Origin: a virus
IMG/VR virus record: IMGVR_UViG_3300009285_013578
Span: 1-38,988 of that record
DNA length: 38,988 nt
Strand: one strand, 5' to 3'
In this document: positions 16,201-23,387 of the stretch, one piece after another
How the letters are laid out: each line of letters opens with the position of its first letter
Position numbering within the stretch: position 1 is the first letter of the stretch
Program-made: the position numbers and the translations under genes
Notes under the pieces: model-generated
What the model was told of the DNA's origin: nothing
Seen by the model: the letters and a program-made list of their open reading frames with translations, nothing else
The model's database searches: none

Positions 16201-17178
16201 CAAATGGAAAAAGAAATGACGCTCGATAAAATGCGCGTTCCTTCGCAGGATTTTATCCGACAGCGTCTTGGTGAAAAAAACATTGAACGCGCTCGGGATC
16301 ACTATGTTTCACAAATTATAGATGAGACAAGTTTCCCTTATAGAAGAGCAACTGGCGCTCCGGTTACTTTTGGTCCGGAAGGTCATCTTGCATTTAATTT
16401 AAGTAACTGGAATATTCATTTTGCGCATACGCTCGGGAGATGGGCGCAAACGGGTCAATGGGACAATATTGTCAGATTTCTTGTTGCTGGTGAAATTTCT
16501 CGCAGAACTTTGGAAGAATCCTTTGGGATTGATGCGTCACGTTTTACTGCTTTGAATAAAATCACAAATATTACCCTATCTCCGGTTCTTCAAGTGGTTC
16601 AAAATTTGATGACGGCTTTTAACAACGCGAGAGAAAATAATAGGCGAGCATTCAATGAATCCTCCGGGGAATTGGTACGTACTGCCGTAGCGCTTCAAGT
16701 TCCAGGTGGAGTTGGAATAATTAATTGGAATCAATTCTTGAAATCATACAGAAACTTTGAAAAATACGGCGCGCTGGAGGGTATGTATCCTGTCTTCAAT
16801 CGTTTTGGGAAGGTAACGAGTTATGCAGATTTTACGGATATATTCTGGAAGGGATTTGGTTTGACTCCAATATCTCAAAGTGAAGTAACTGAGTTTTCCC
16901 GGACATCCGCAAATGCGAAATTTGAATATGACATGGCCCGCGAAAAAGCCGTGAAACTTATTGCCGAAGCTGAAGCGACTGATAATCCGACAACTCAACA
17001 AAGGAAATGGCTGCAGGCGGAAGAGATAATTAATGAATATCAAATTACCAATATAACTGATTCTGTTCTTAATTATTTAAAACCATCCATACTACAAAAA
17101 TGGAATCAATTACCGTTAACCTTGAAGGATAGATTCGAGCCGTGGTATAATGAATTATTAGAACAGCAGAAGTTATAA
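13285..17178 (+). CDS. Giant internal virion (ejection) protein
   Basis: A 1297-residue protein, the largest in the window, 2 nt after its neighbour. A proline/glutamine-rich N-terminus (about 1-45) is followed by two hydrophobic stretches near residues 150-175 and 213-233 that could insert into a membrane. Long helical regions fill the rest. The size, the position after the portal and the membrane-active segments resemble podovirus ejection proteins such as T7 gp16, although no lysozyme-like motif is seen. It may form a channel through the host envelope. Homology to a named family cannot be shown from sequence alone. Confidence 0.65.
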   Translation: MSIVSNKFYEELEKRQPQQPVQPQPVQPSAVPVVQSSLSVEDQEKLRAFDPVSQPSRPFISEEEQIKRFGAPVGSDEYYRFRNIQPGGRPNLFQVAGTGERGLGPRPLRFRGMLRDVLQPVEEETWDKMSRLDQSAMTGKNAARLGVKMIAALPTVLVKVIPSVAFTATQMAANVANGRPWYTAEKQVVWGAPTAFKTREELKDHGYSELESDFWAALHLVGDVMIGGSLAGAARSALTPKYTLKPGETIKARPDPVPPPGVRQVESTASYSTLDKTTTAKYGGNSQNTYFKITPAGEGSVEIAVVKSVEGAIPKGVNYVKTKFGYPEKVYQGKYGAEIKLESQIVKVKTAEIAASPIPKFTPKPDFSPLENLKLELSGLEIAIKEHPAFALTKFAKDKKTELPEVVGLTQAEKAAGKRVSQYGRKGDDIAKSLGFDDVEEAARAYEGLVTLRKERVKLQERLKEERTVIGEKFDEAAERASLDASIALETEIEVALNRISGSILDAIPAAPLKGRVNALISDAEIKNVELLAKIQGIDGESLRAMSHVVTGKQAIGDLTHAEYVSLAQTMGSVGTVPAQLNIPEAARMSFLGHKLSPVLNYADKAEKITGYPLASQFVLPMEEAFNFVKRETFNFGIKKNEIFGKYNQAKYQDERILVKRYIEGDTKLISENPALTPQVKADLVKIAESMRSLTKEAGKIYKVSMERFGEFYQSSVREAERGVFQLYAADLKDFPTSPTAFARFQRRGSISPMLEDASSLFDIYIRSLAMEKYVKPVLSRVAADLYPKVPANLQQWMRTAVAEKLGYATEFQRKLSNFGLKLNNKLGTKMPPDVLQNLVDDSLLTIYSGALGAPRFDAPIRDMITTTMIAYGRLGNRHAASGFKKAVDPKYIDYVRRKGWLVEFGIPGGEDIARTRAGVTGLRGQYRQLAETTLKPYGAGDNWRRAWTAAQAEELFNESIAKFNAGKITWEQMEKEMTLDKMRVPSQDFIRQRLGEKNIERARDHYVSQIIDETSFPYRRATGAPVTFGPEGHLAFNLSNWNIHFAHTLGRWAQTGQWDNIVRFLVAGEISRRTLEESFGIDASRFTALNKITNITLSPVLQVVQNLMTAFNNARENNRRAFNESSGELVRTAVALQVPGGVGIINWNQFLKSYRNFEKYGALEGMYPVFNRFGKVTSYADFTDIFWKGFGLTPISQSEVTEFSRTSANAKFEYDMAREKAVKLIAEAEATDNPTTQQRKWLQAEEIINEYQITNITDSVLNYLKPSILQKWNQLPLTLKDRFEPWYNELLEQQKL

Positions 17179-17179
17179 C

Positions 17180-17341
17180 ATGCCAAAAGCGTTTACGGAT
17201 TGCATAAAAGCCGGCGGGAAAGTCTTTACCATTAAGATCGGCAAAGATAAGTTCCGGCACGGCTGTAAAATGAAGGGGTCGAACAAAGCAGTTTACGGAG
17301 AAGTTAAAACAAAAAAATCCAATGGCTCGCAAAGGGCGTAA
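17180..17341 (+). CDS. Small basic protein of unknown function
   Basis: A 53-residue lysine-rich protein with two cysteines, beginning MPKAFTDCIKAGGKVFTIKI. The pattern TDCIKAGGKVFT is reminiscent of small proteins seen in structural regions of tailed phages, but no family is recognised. It begins 2 nt after the giant protein ends and so should be on the same transcript. A small virion or assembly protein is likely. Confidence 0.6.
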   Translation: MPKAFTDCIKAGGKVFTIKIGKDKFRHGCKMKGSNKAVYGEVKTKKSNGSQRA

Positions 17342-17363
17342 AAAAAGAAAAAAGCGATATTGA
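17322..17363 (+). CDS. Tiny basic ORF overlapping the previous gene (doubtful)
   Basis: A 13-residue ORF, MARKGRKKRKKRY, nine residues of it basic. It lies in the +1 frame over the last 20 nt of the preceding gene and stops 1 nt before the next ATG (TGATATG), a spacing typical of coupled phage genes. Such peptides can bind nucleic acid, but a 14-codon ORF can easily arise by chance. Confidence 0.25.
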   Translation: MARKGRKKRKKRY

Positions 17364-17364
17364 T

Positions 17365-17514
17365 ATGGCGGTACAAATGATAAAAAAAGACGGCAAGATG
17401 GTCCCGGCTGAATTTAAGGACGGTAAGTGGGTTGCGATTGAAGGAGCTTCGCTCGCGGTTGAAGGCGAGAAACTTGTCGTAAAAAAAAAGCAGGAAGAAT
17501 CAAAAGAGCATTAA
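17365..17514 (+). CDS. Small lysine-rich protein of unknown function
   Basis: A 49-residue protein with a short beta-rich core (GKMVPAEFKDGKWVAIEGA) and a charged tail. A run of nine A (17481-17489) lies near its 3' end within the poly-lysine codons, a place where polymerases or ribosomes can slip. It sits between other small genes ahead of the scaffold candidate and is probably a minor virion or assembly protein. No family is recognised. Confidence 0.6.
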   Translation: MAVQMIKKDGKMVPAEFKDGKWVAIEGASLAVEGEKLVVKKKQEESKEH

Positions 17515-17530
17515 TGGATTTTTTCAAAAG

Positions 17531-17842
17531 ATGAAAACTATAAATTCTACGGATATTCCTTCCATAAAATTCGATGCCGAAGAAAATAAAAACGGCGGCA
17601 AGTTTTTGGCGCAGAGTGGAAAAATAGGATGGCTGCATTCCATTTCGGATGCCCCCGGCGCGAAATTCGATATAGTAATAAAAGATTCTTTGGGCCGCGT
17701 CAAGTATCAGAAAAAAGGATGCCATTCCGAAACGCAGCGTTTTGGAGAACTTGTCAATATGCCGACCCTGGTCGGAGAACGGCTGGAAGTGTCTATTGAG
17801 AACGTAGAAAAAGCCAAAAAAATTGACCTCTTTTTGAATTAA
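17531..17842 (+). CDS. Small beta-rich protein, possible virion component
   Basis: A 103-residue protein, with alternating hydrophobic strands such as KFDIVIKDSLGRVKYQKKG and RLEVSIENVEKAKKIDLFLN. The pattern suggests a single beta-sandwich domain. It is the last gene before the promoter that serves the scaffold and capsid genes. Decoration or stopper-like roles are conceivable, but no family is recognised. The ATG is preceded by CAAAAG without a Shine-Dalgarno site. Confidence 0.55.
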   Translation: MKTINSTDIPSIKFDAEENKNGGKFLAQSGKIGWLHSISDAPGAKFDIVIKDSLGRVKYQKKGCHSETQRFGELVNMPTLVGERLEVSIENVEKAKKIDLFLN

Positions 17843-17873
17843 TAAGTTATACACAGACAAAAGTTGTAAGTTG

Positions 17874-17882
17874 TGATATAAT
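17874..17882 (+). promoter_or_regulatory. Extended -10 promoter, leaderless start for scaffold and capsid genes
   Basis: TGATATAAT with TATAAT at 17877-17882, ending exactly 6 nt before the ATG at 17889. No clear -35 box. It gives the capsid unit its own promoter. Confidence 0.65.
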
Positions 17883-17888
17883 AAATAT

Positions 17889-18608
17889 ATGGAAAATCCA
17901 AATCCGGTCACCCTCCCGAAAGGGACCGACCCCGGTAACGATCAGCCGAAACCAGTCACGTCTTCGTCTGGTTCTCAGCCCGCTACCGATAAGGGGCAAG
18001 GGGGGAATCAAGCAGAAGGTCAAGTGACGATTTCCACGAAGGAGTATGCCGATCTCCAGCGTGCTAAAGCGAGGTCGTTGTCTTTTGAGAAAAGGGCGCA
18101 ATTCTTTAAAAAGAATCCTCCCAAACCTCAATCGACGAATGGTGATGGCTCCGACGATCCTGAGATGCTTGAGCAATTACGCCAAGAACAGGAAGCGAGA
18201 GCCGAATCCGACAAAAGGGCAAATCGCGCCGAGATAACGCTTAAAGTTCGCGATATCTTGGAGAAGGAAGAATTTAAAGTTCTTCCGGAATCCACTAAGG
18301 CGTTGATTCTTAAAAATCCGCATATGTTAAGCCAAGCCGATAATGTTGAAGAAGCGTTATTGGATATTGAAGATTTTGTAAGGGACCAAGTCGCAGGACT
18401 TAAGGTTCCAAATTCTTCACCAAATCCCGGACAGGGCGGCAGTCGAGCCGCGAATCCTTCCGGACACGAAACTCCTTCATCTGTTTCTGCCGGCGCTCCG
18501 GCGCCAGCAAGCGCAATTGAATTGGAAGATGTTTCCAATTTATCCGGAGTAGCCCGTTCAAGAGCGGTTCTGAGAAATTCAATGAAGAAAGCTCGTGGAG
18601 TTAAATAA
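17889..18608 (+). CDS. Putative capsid scaffolding protein
   Basis: A 239-residue, highly charged, low-complexity protein directly upstream of the major capsid protein, the usual scaffold position. The N-terminal 45 residues are disordered (proline, glycine, glutamine). Residues about 50-160 form coiled-coil-like helices (LEQLRQEQEARAESDKRANR). A flexible linker leads to a basic C-terminal tail (RSRAVLRNSMKKARGVK), the part that in known scaffolds touches the capsid protein. The scaffold would guide procapsid assembly and then leave. The role is inferred from position and composition. Confidence 0.65.
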   Translation: MENPNPVTLPKGTDPGNDQPKPVTSSSGSQPATDKGQGGNQAEGQVTISTKEYADLQRAKARSLSFEKRAQFFKKNPPKPQSTNGDGSDDPEMLEQLRQEQEARAESDKRANRAEITLKVRDILEKEEFKVLPESTKALILKNPHMLSQADNVEEALLDIEDFVRDQVAGLKVPNSSPNPGQGGSRAANPSGHETPSSVSAGAPAPASAIELEDVSNLSGVARSRAVLRNSMKKARGVK

Positions 18609-18627
18609 TTAAGCAAATTTCACAAAT

Positions 18628-19794
18628 ATGGCCTTAATAGATCCAACACAAGCTGCGTCATTTGATCAGTCCGCAGTATATAAATTAGATCTTTCAGAGG
18701 TTCTTGCGGCCATTCTTTTGGACGACACGGATTTCGTTTCGATGATCGGCATCAGCAATGAAGTCGCTACTCAAACGAAACATTCGTGGGTTGAGGATCT
18801 CTTGAACGCGACAACCGCACTTCAGTCAGGTGGTACAGCGGCCCAGATGGCTCTCGGTACTACTTCCGGCACGGTTCTCCGTTTGAGTTCTTCTCACATT
18901 ACTCGTTCAAAGATTACCGCAGGCACGATTCTGAAAAATAAGCTTTCGGGTAAAACCGAAGTCGTTCAAGTAACTGCCGTAAGCAGCACATCTGCTACGG
19001 TTACTCGTGGTTATGGCGGAACCTCCGCTCAAACTCATGCCGCAGCTGCGACTTGGGAAATAATCGCGAATCCCCGACCGCAGGGTATGGCGGGACCGGC
19101 AGACGAATCAACAACTCGTACTTTGGTCCACAATTTCACGCAAATCTTTTCTAAGGGCGTAAAAGTTACAGGAACAGCCCAATCGATAGATCACGCGGGA
19201 ATTTCAGCCGAAGACGACTATCAGATTGATCTTCGTTTGCGCGAGTTAAAGAGAGAATTGGACCGTACCGCGATTATGGGAGTTCGCGCTCCTAACGATG
19301 TCGGCGCCTCTACCTATGGAACAATGGGAGGCTTGATCGAATTCGTTGGTTTTATCGGCGCGGGCAACAACAACGGTGTCGCTGAAACTCTTACTCCGAG
19401 TGTTCTTAACACAATGATTAAGGATTGCTGGGACGACGGGTTATTCCCGGACACAGTTCTCGTTGGCGGAGTCCAGAAACAGAAAATATCCAGCTTTGAC
19501 CAGGAATTCAGACGCTCAACGCTTGATACTCGCAGAGCCGGGTATACCGTTGAAGAATTCGTTTCTGATCTCGGTATCAATTTGAAAGTAATCGTTGATC
19601 GCTGGGTTCCGAACGATGTCTGCGTTGTGTTTGATTCGGCAAAAGTAAAACTTATGCCGCTCAAAGGACGCGCCTTCTTCCTTGAGAAGTTGGGCAAGAC
19701 AGGAGATTCCAACGATTGGCAAATTGTTGGCGAATATACGATGGAAGTTCGAAACGCGGACGCCGCTGCGTACCACTTCAACTTGAAGCAATAG
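18628..19794 (+). CDS. Major capsid protein, SU10/DUF5309 type
   Basis: A 388-residue protein matching the SU10-like major capsid family (HK97 fold). Family-typical segments are TRTLVHNFTQIFSKGVKVTG, DDYQIDLRLRELKRELDRTA and a C-terminal EYTMEVRNADAAAYHFNL. An insertion near residues 75-130 (KITAGTILKNKLSGKTEVVQ and beyond) with a YGGTSAQTHA turn may form a surface-exposed domain. It builds the icosahedral shell. It is preceded by the scaffold candidate 19 nt away and followed by a repeat-rich fibre gene. Confidence 0.88.
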   Translation: MALIDPTQAASFDQSAVYKLDLSEVLAAILLDDTDFVSMIGISNEVATQTKHSWVEDLLNATTALQSGGTAAQMALGTTSGTVLRLSSSHITRSKITAGTILKNKLSGKTEVVQVTAVSSTSATVTRGYGGTSAQTHAAAATWEIIANPRPQGMAGPADESTTRTLVHNFTQIFSKGVKVTGTAQSIDHAGISAEDDYQIDLRLRELKRELDRTAIMGVRAPNDVGASTYGTMGGLIEFVGFIGAGNNNGVAETLTPSVLNTMIKDCWDDGLFPDTVLVGGVQKQKISSFDQEFRRSTLDTRRAGYTVEEFVSDLGINLKVIVDRWVPNDVCVVFDSAKVKLMPLKGRAFFLEKLGKTGDSNDWQIVGEYTMEVRNADAAAYHFNLKQ

Positions 19795-19854
19795 TCCCGC
19801 TTCGGTTATTAGTGGGGTCGTTTAACGACACTTAATTAACCTAAATTTAAAACT

Positions 19855-20580
19855 ATGCCTTCATCACGTGGTAACGCATTATCTGCTTACATCCCGGCCG
19901 TCTCAAAAGGAGCCCTGGTCTACGGAGCGAATATTCAGTCCGGCGTGGTTACATCGGCCCATATCGCTGATGGAACCGTTGTCGCGGCTGAGGTTGCTGC
20001 CGGAGCGATAACTTCCGCGAAGCTTGGTACTGGTGCAGTGGTCAGCGTAAAGCTCGGAGCTGCTTCGGTAATTTCAGCAAAGATCGGAACTGGAGCTGTA
20101 CTCGCTGCAAATCTTGGCGCTGCCTCAGTAATCTCCGCTAAACTTGGTGTGAGCGCCGTACAAAATACTAATATTGCCGCGAACGCAATCCGGGCCGGTG
20201 CAATTTCAGCGCAAGCTGTTACTTCCGCCAAGCTTGGAGTGAGCGCTGTTGGCAATACGAATATCAAGGCGAATGCGATTCGCGCTGGCGCGATCAGCGC
20301 CCGGGCAGTCACCTCCGCTAAGATATTTGCCGCGTATCTTTCGGGAACAATATCCGGACTTTTGTCCGGGGTGGTAGCTGTTGCTCACGGTCTTGGTGCA
20401 ACGCCTAAATTTGTGATTGTGCAAATGAAAGCCTCGCATGCGAATATTATTGATATGGCGAAAGGCGTATCTGCACAAGGCGTATTTGTATCACAGGCCT
20501 CTGCGTCAACTTCAACGAATATTTTCCTAAAGACAGTGAGATCGGGAAACGTAAATTACGTGGCGTACGTTCAGATATAG
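19855..20580 (+). CDS. Repeat-rich head or tail fibre protein
   Basis: A 241-residue alanine/glycine-rich protein. Residues about 25-160 are tandem repeats of roughly 10 residues, such as AGAITSAKLGTGAV and AASVISAKLGVSAV; the longer unit NTNIAANAIRAGAISA appears twice with small changes. Such repeats build elongated trimeric or beta-helical fibres. The C-terminal domain begins AVAHGLGATPKFVIVQMKA, a pattern echoed in the tail fibre at 31332 (TVTHNLGTTNYVVLAI), so both may end in the same knob fold. Position just after the capsid gene suggests a head fibre; a tail fibre is the alternative. Confidence 0.6.
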   Translation: MPSSRGNALSAYIPAVSKGALVYGANIQSGVVTSAHIADGTVVAAEVAAGAITSAKLGTGAVVSVKLGAASVISAKIGTGAVLAANLGAASVISAKLGVSAVQNTNIAANAIRAGAISAQAVTSAKLGVSAVGNTNIKANAIRAGAISARAVTSAKIFAAYLSGTISGLLSGVVAVAHGLGATPKFVIVQMKASHANIIDMAKGVSAQGVFVSQASASTSTNIFLKTVRSGNVNYVAYVQI

Positions 20581-20598
20581 AATTGGATGGCTATATGA

Positions 20599-20626
20599 CG
20601 GGAGAGTTATCGACCTTTCTCTCCCG
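20599..20626. other. Stable hairpin before the glycosyltransferase island
   Basis: CGGGAGAG (20599-20606) pairs perfectly with CTCTCCCG (20619-20626) around a 12-nt loop. No T-run follows, so it is not a standard terminator; it may protect or process the mRNA between the capsid unit and the island. An AGGAG (20631-20635) follows, one of the few Shine-Dalgarno-like sites in the window, 12 nt from the next ATG. Confidence 0.5.
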
Positions 20627-20647
20627 CCATAGGAGAAAAATAAAAAG

Positions 20648-21694
20648 ATGAAAATACTAATTGGAAATCAAACATTATCATTACTGGCCGGAACAGAGAC
20701 GGCTACCTATACATTAGCCAAACAGCTTAAGAAGCTCGGCCATAAAGTTCAGTGCTTCAGTCCCGAACTTGGAATTATCTCCGAGGAATTGGAGAAGGAA
20801 GGAATAAAATCCTTTAACCAAATTCTTACTTCGGGAGTGAGGCCTTTTTCTTTTGTCTTTGAGGAGGAGCCGGATCACCAATACGATGTGATTATCGCGA
20901 ATCATTGGCCTGTCGTAAAATATCTTCGCGAGCAATTTCCGCGAACTCCCATAATATCCACCATTCATGGAGTGATGCACAAACTTGATGACGGAAAAGA
21001 TGCCCCGGAACATCCCGCGATGGATGCCGGCGTTAATCAATTTGTCTCGGTCTCGGAAGAAGTCCAGGCGCTTCTTCAAAAAGAATATAATATTGAGTCG
21101 GTTGTTGTCAGAAATTTCTTCGACACGGATTTATTTAAAGAAAAGAGAAAAGTATCCAAAGACAAGCCCGGGCAATTTTTGATAAATTCAAATTATAACG
21201 ATGCGAATGATCCGGATGTTCAGATTATCCGGGAGGTGGCGAAACATTACGGAGCCAAATTTACTGCAGTTGGCCAGAATTTTGTTCAAACTTTTGACGT
21301 TAAAAAAGCTATTGATGATTCGGATGTGGTAGTCGGTATGGGTCGGAGCGTACTTGAGGGCGTTGCCATGGGCCGGCTCGGAATCGTTCACGGAAGGTGG
21401 GGAACTGCCGGCGTTATTCATGAAGGGAGCGCGGAGAAAATCCGCAGCGTTAATTTCTCGGGTCGCGATTCCGAAGGAAAGGTTATGTCAGCACAAGAAT
21501 TGATTGAGCAGATTGACCAGTTTTATAATCAAAAAACGATTGAATGGGGCAAGCAGTATATAAAGCGCGAACATAATGTAGTTTTTGCGGCAGAAATGTA
21601 TCTTAATCTCGCGCGCGAGCTTACCGGGCAAAATATAGCGCGGCCAGTCGAGCCGCTGATAAGAAAATATCGCAGAGCAAAAGATGTTAAATAA
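20648..21694 (+). CDS. Glycosyltransferase, family 4-like (GT-B fold)
   Basis: A 348-residue enzyme expected to move a sugar from a nucleotide donor to an acceptor. The N-terminal GT4-type Rossmann domain has GTETATYTLAKQLKKLGHKV, the usual donor-loop start, and IISTIHGV. The C-terminal domain has ESVVVRNFFDTDLF and the nucleotide-binding region DSDVVVGMGRSVLEGVAMGR, in which the E of VLEGVAMG matches the conserved GT4 glutamate. It opens an island of sugar- and methyl-transfer genes embedded in the virion module. Likely acceptors are virion proteins or host surface glycans. No signal peptide or membrane segment is seen. Confidence 0.8.
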   Translation: MKILIGNQTLSLLAGTETATYTLAKQLKKLGHKVQCFSPELGIISEELEKEGIKSFNQILTSGVRPFSFVFEEEPDHQYDVIIANHWPVVKYLREQFPRTPIISTIHGVMHKLDDGKDAPEHPAMDAGVNQFVSVSEEVQALLQKEYNIESVVVRNFFDTDLFKEKRKVSKDKPGQFLINSNYNDANDPDVQIIREVAKHYGAKFTAVGQNFVQTFDVKKAIDDSDVVVGMGRSVLEGVAMGRLGIVHGRWGTAGVIHEGSAEKIRSVNFSGRDSEGKVMSAQELIEQIDQFYNQKTIEWGKQYIKREHNVVFAAEMYLNLARELTGQNIARPVEPLIRKYRRAKDVK

Positions 21695-22454
21695 ATTACC
21701 TAAAATTATCGGGATTGGCAAAATGCGAAACGAATCGCATATTATCTGGGATACGTTGGAGAATTGGAAAAATATCTGTACCGGAGGAATATATTTATAT
21801 GACGATGTTTCTACCGATAATACAGTTGAGATAGCCCGCTCTCATCCGATTGTAAAAGATGTGATTTTGGGCGATTTTTGGGATCCTGATCGAGAAAAGT
21901 CCGAATGGTTTAACCGACAGATGGTGCTTATTCGGGCACAACAGGAAGCTGATGAAAATACATGGTTCGTTCTATTCGATATGGACGAGCATATTTATAA
22001 TTTCACGCAGTACGAACTCTTTGCGCAGGAGCACGTGAAAGCGATTGCGTGCCGGCTTTGGGATTTTTATTTAACCCCGGAGGACGTTGATTTGTCTTAT
22101 AAGAAGCGGGAATGGGTCGGGCCGGAGTATCGGACAATAATATTTTTCTTCAGAAATAATCCGGCGTTGCGATATCATTTGCCGGATCAGCGCGAAGTAA
22201 CGCTTCCGGAGTATGGTGAGATACCAGTACACGGATCAATTAAGCACTTTGGTAAGGGATTTTCAGTAAAACAATATGAGAATACTTGTAACTATTATAT
22301 AAAATATTTTCCGCGCTATTCTGATAAATGGAGAAAACGAGTTGGTAAAGCGATCCATACAAACTATGAATCGGACTTTGGAAATAAACTTGTTAAATGG
22401 AAAGATCGTATGCAGGGATTTTCACTTGAAACACAAATCTATGGACAAAATTAA
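21684..22454 (+). CDS. Glycosyltransferase, family 2-like (GT-A fold)
   Basis: A 256-residue enzyme of the GT2/Glyco_tranf_2_4 kind. It opens with IIGIGKMRNESHIIWDTLEN, typical of this group, then DDVSTDNTVEIARSH. The metal-binding D-x-D motif is in LFDMDEH (about residues 98-104). Late aromatic residues (WVGPEYRTIIFFFR) shape the acceptor side. It overlaps the preceding glycosyltransferase by 11 nt, so the two are coupled. The last 14 nt overlap an HNH gene, which may have displaced a longer C-terminus. Donor and acceptor are unknown. Confidence 0.75.
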   Translation: MLNKLPKIIGIGKMRNESHIIWDTLENWKNICTGGIYLYDDVSTDNTVEIARSHPIVKDVILGDFWDPDREKSEWFNRQMVLIRAQQEADENTWFVLFDMDEHIYNFTQYELFAQEHVKAIACRLWDFYLTPEDVDLSYKKREWVGPEYRTIIFFFRNNPALRYHLPDQREVTLPEYGEIPVHGSIKHFGKGFSVKQYENTCNYYIKYFPRYSDKWRKRVGKAIHTNYESDFGNKLVKWKDRMQGFSLETQIYGQN

Positions 22455-22914
22455 AAAAGAACATATTGTAAGGTTTTGGTCAAGAGTTAAAAAAACTCAA
22501 GGATGTTGGACTTGGACTGGGGGAAAACACCGTCAAGGTTATGGATTTTTTTATTTTGATAGTGGATCAGAATTAGCTCATAGGGTTTCTTATTTAATAG
22601 AGTTTAAGAAATTTCCTAAAAATAAGTTTGTTTGTCATCATTGCGATAATCCATCATGTGTACGACCATCTCATTTATTTCTTGGAACGCAAAAAGATAA
22701 CATAAGAGATATGGTTAGAAAAGGACGAGCAGCAGACATGGTTGGAGAAAAAAATAGCAATAGTATTCTTACTTATAAAAAAGTTATTGAGTTAAAGAAC
22801 CTTTTAAAATCTAAGAAATTCACCTATAAAGAGTTGGCAAAAAAATTTGGTATTTCTTATGGAGAAGTAAATAATATAGTAAGTGGATATTGTTGGAAAA
22901 ATGTAAAACAATGA
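22441..22914 (+). CDS. HNH homing-type endonuclease
   Basis: A 157-residue HNH_3-type endonuclease, a selfish gene that cuts DNA lacking it. The core is VCHHCDNPSCVRPSHLFLGT followed by QKDNIRDMVRKGR; the two histidines after the first cysteine and the later asparagine fit the active site. A C-terminal helix-turn-helix (FTYKELAKKFGISYGEVNNI) would bind DNA. The base composition is clearly more AT-rich than the flanking enzymes, a sign of recent arrival. It overlaps the upstream gene by 14 nt and the downstream gene by an ATGA. ATG at 22441 is preferred to an earlier ATG inside the glycosyltransferase. Confidence 0.85.
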   Translation: MDKIKKEHIVRFWSRVKKTQGCWTWTGGKHRQGYGFFYFDSGSELAHRVSYLIEFKKFPKNKFVCHHCDNPSCVRPSHLFLGTQKDNIRDMVRKGRAADMVGEKNSNSILTYKKVIELKNLLKSKKFTYKELAKKFGISYGEVNNIVSGYCWKNVKQ

Positions 22915-23387
22915 TTATAGAATTATCCCCTAAAAAAATAGTGCCGGGAAGTTTCACTTGCTGGAACGAACCCGGGCCGGAGGTTGATCTTGTAGTTGAT
23001 TTAAAGAAACTTACTTTTAAAGAAGGGAGCGTTGAAGAATTATATTCGTTCCATATCGTTGACCATCTTTTCGAAAACGAAATAGTGCCGGCAATTTCAA
23101 ATTGGAAAAGTTGTCTTAAAAAAGGCGCGAATCTTTTTATAATTGTTGATAATTTTGAGTACCTCGCGCGCGCGTTTGTTGGCGGGGATATGTCAATAGA
23201 TGAATTGAATTTTAATTTCACTCATCCTACGAACGTAACCCGTGATAATTTACTCAGATATTTCAAAGAAGCGGGATTCAACGAAGACGCGGTAATTGAA
23301 TGGAATAACGGAATCAGGACTCCCAAAAACGAAATAATCGTTCCGCAGCAGCATTTCGAAATGATATTTTCGTCTAAAAAACCATGA
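22911..23387 (+). CDS. Methyltransferase-like protein lacking the SAM-binding glycine motif
   Basis: A 158-residue protein that resembles the second half of class I methyltransferases: VDLVVDLKKLTFKEGSVEEL, then SWKSCLKKG-like helix and LFIIVDNF. The normal N-terminal motif (DLGCG), which binds S-adenosylmethionine, is missing; the first residues MIIELSPKKIVPGSFTCWNE replace it. It could be a truncated, inactive relative or a specialised partner. The related gene at 25297 keeps the motif. The truncated end lies exactly where the HNH gene was inserted. Overlaps with both neighbours suggest coupled translation. Confidence 0.6.
   Translation: MIIELSPKKIVPGSFTCWNEPGPEVDLVVDLKKLTFKEGSVEELYSFHIVDHLFENEIVPAISNWKSCLKKGANLFIIVDNFEYLARAFVGGDMSIDELNFNFTHPTNVTRDNLLRYFKEAGFNEDAVIEWNNGIRTPKNEIIVPQQHFEMIFSSKKP

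Noticed and set aside
19795-19854. Terminator after the capsid gene
   Set aside because: Only short weak stems (CCCGC/GTGGG; GTCGT/ACGAC) without a T-run.
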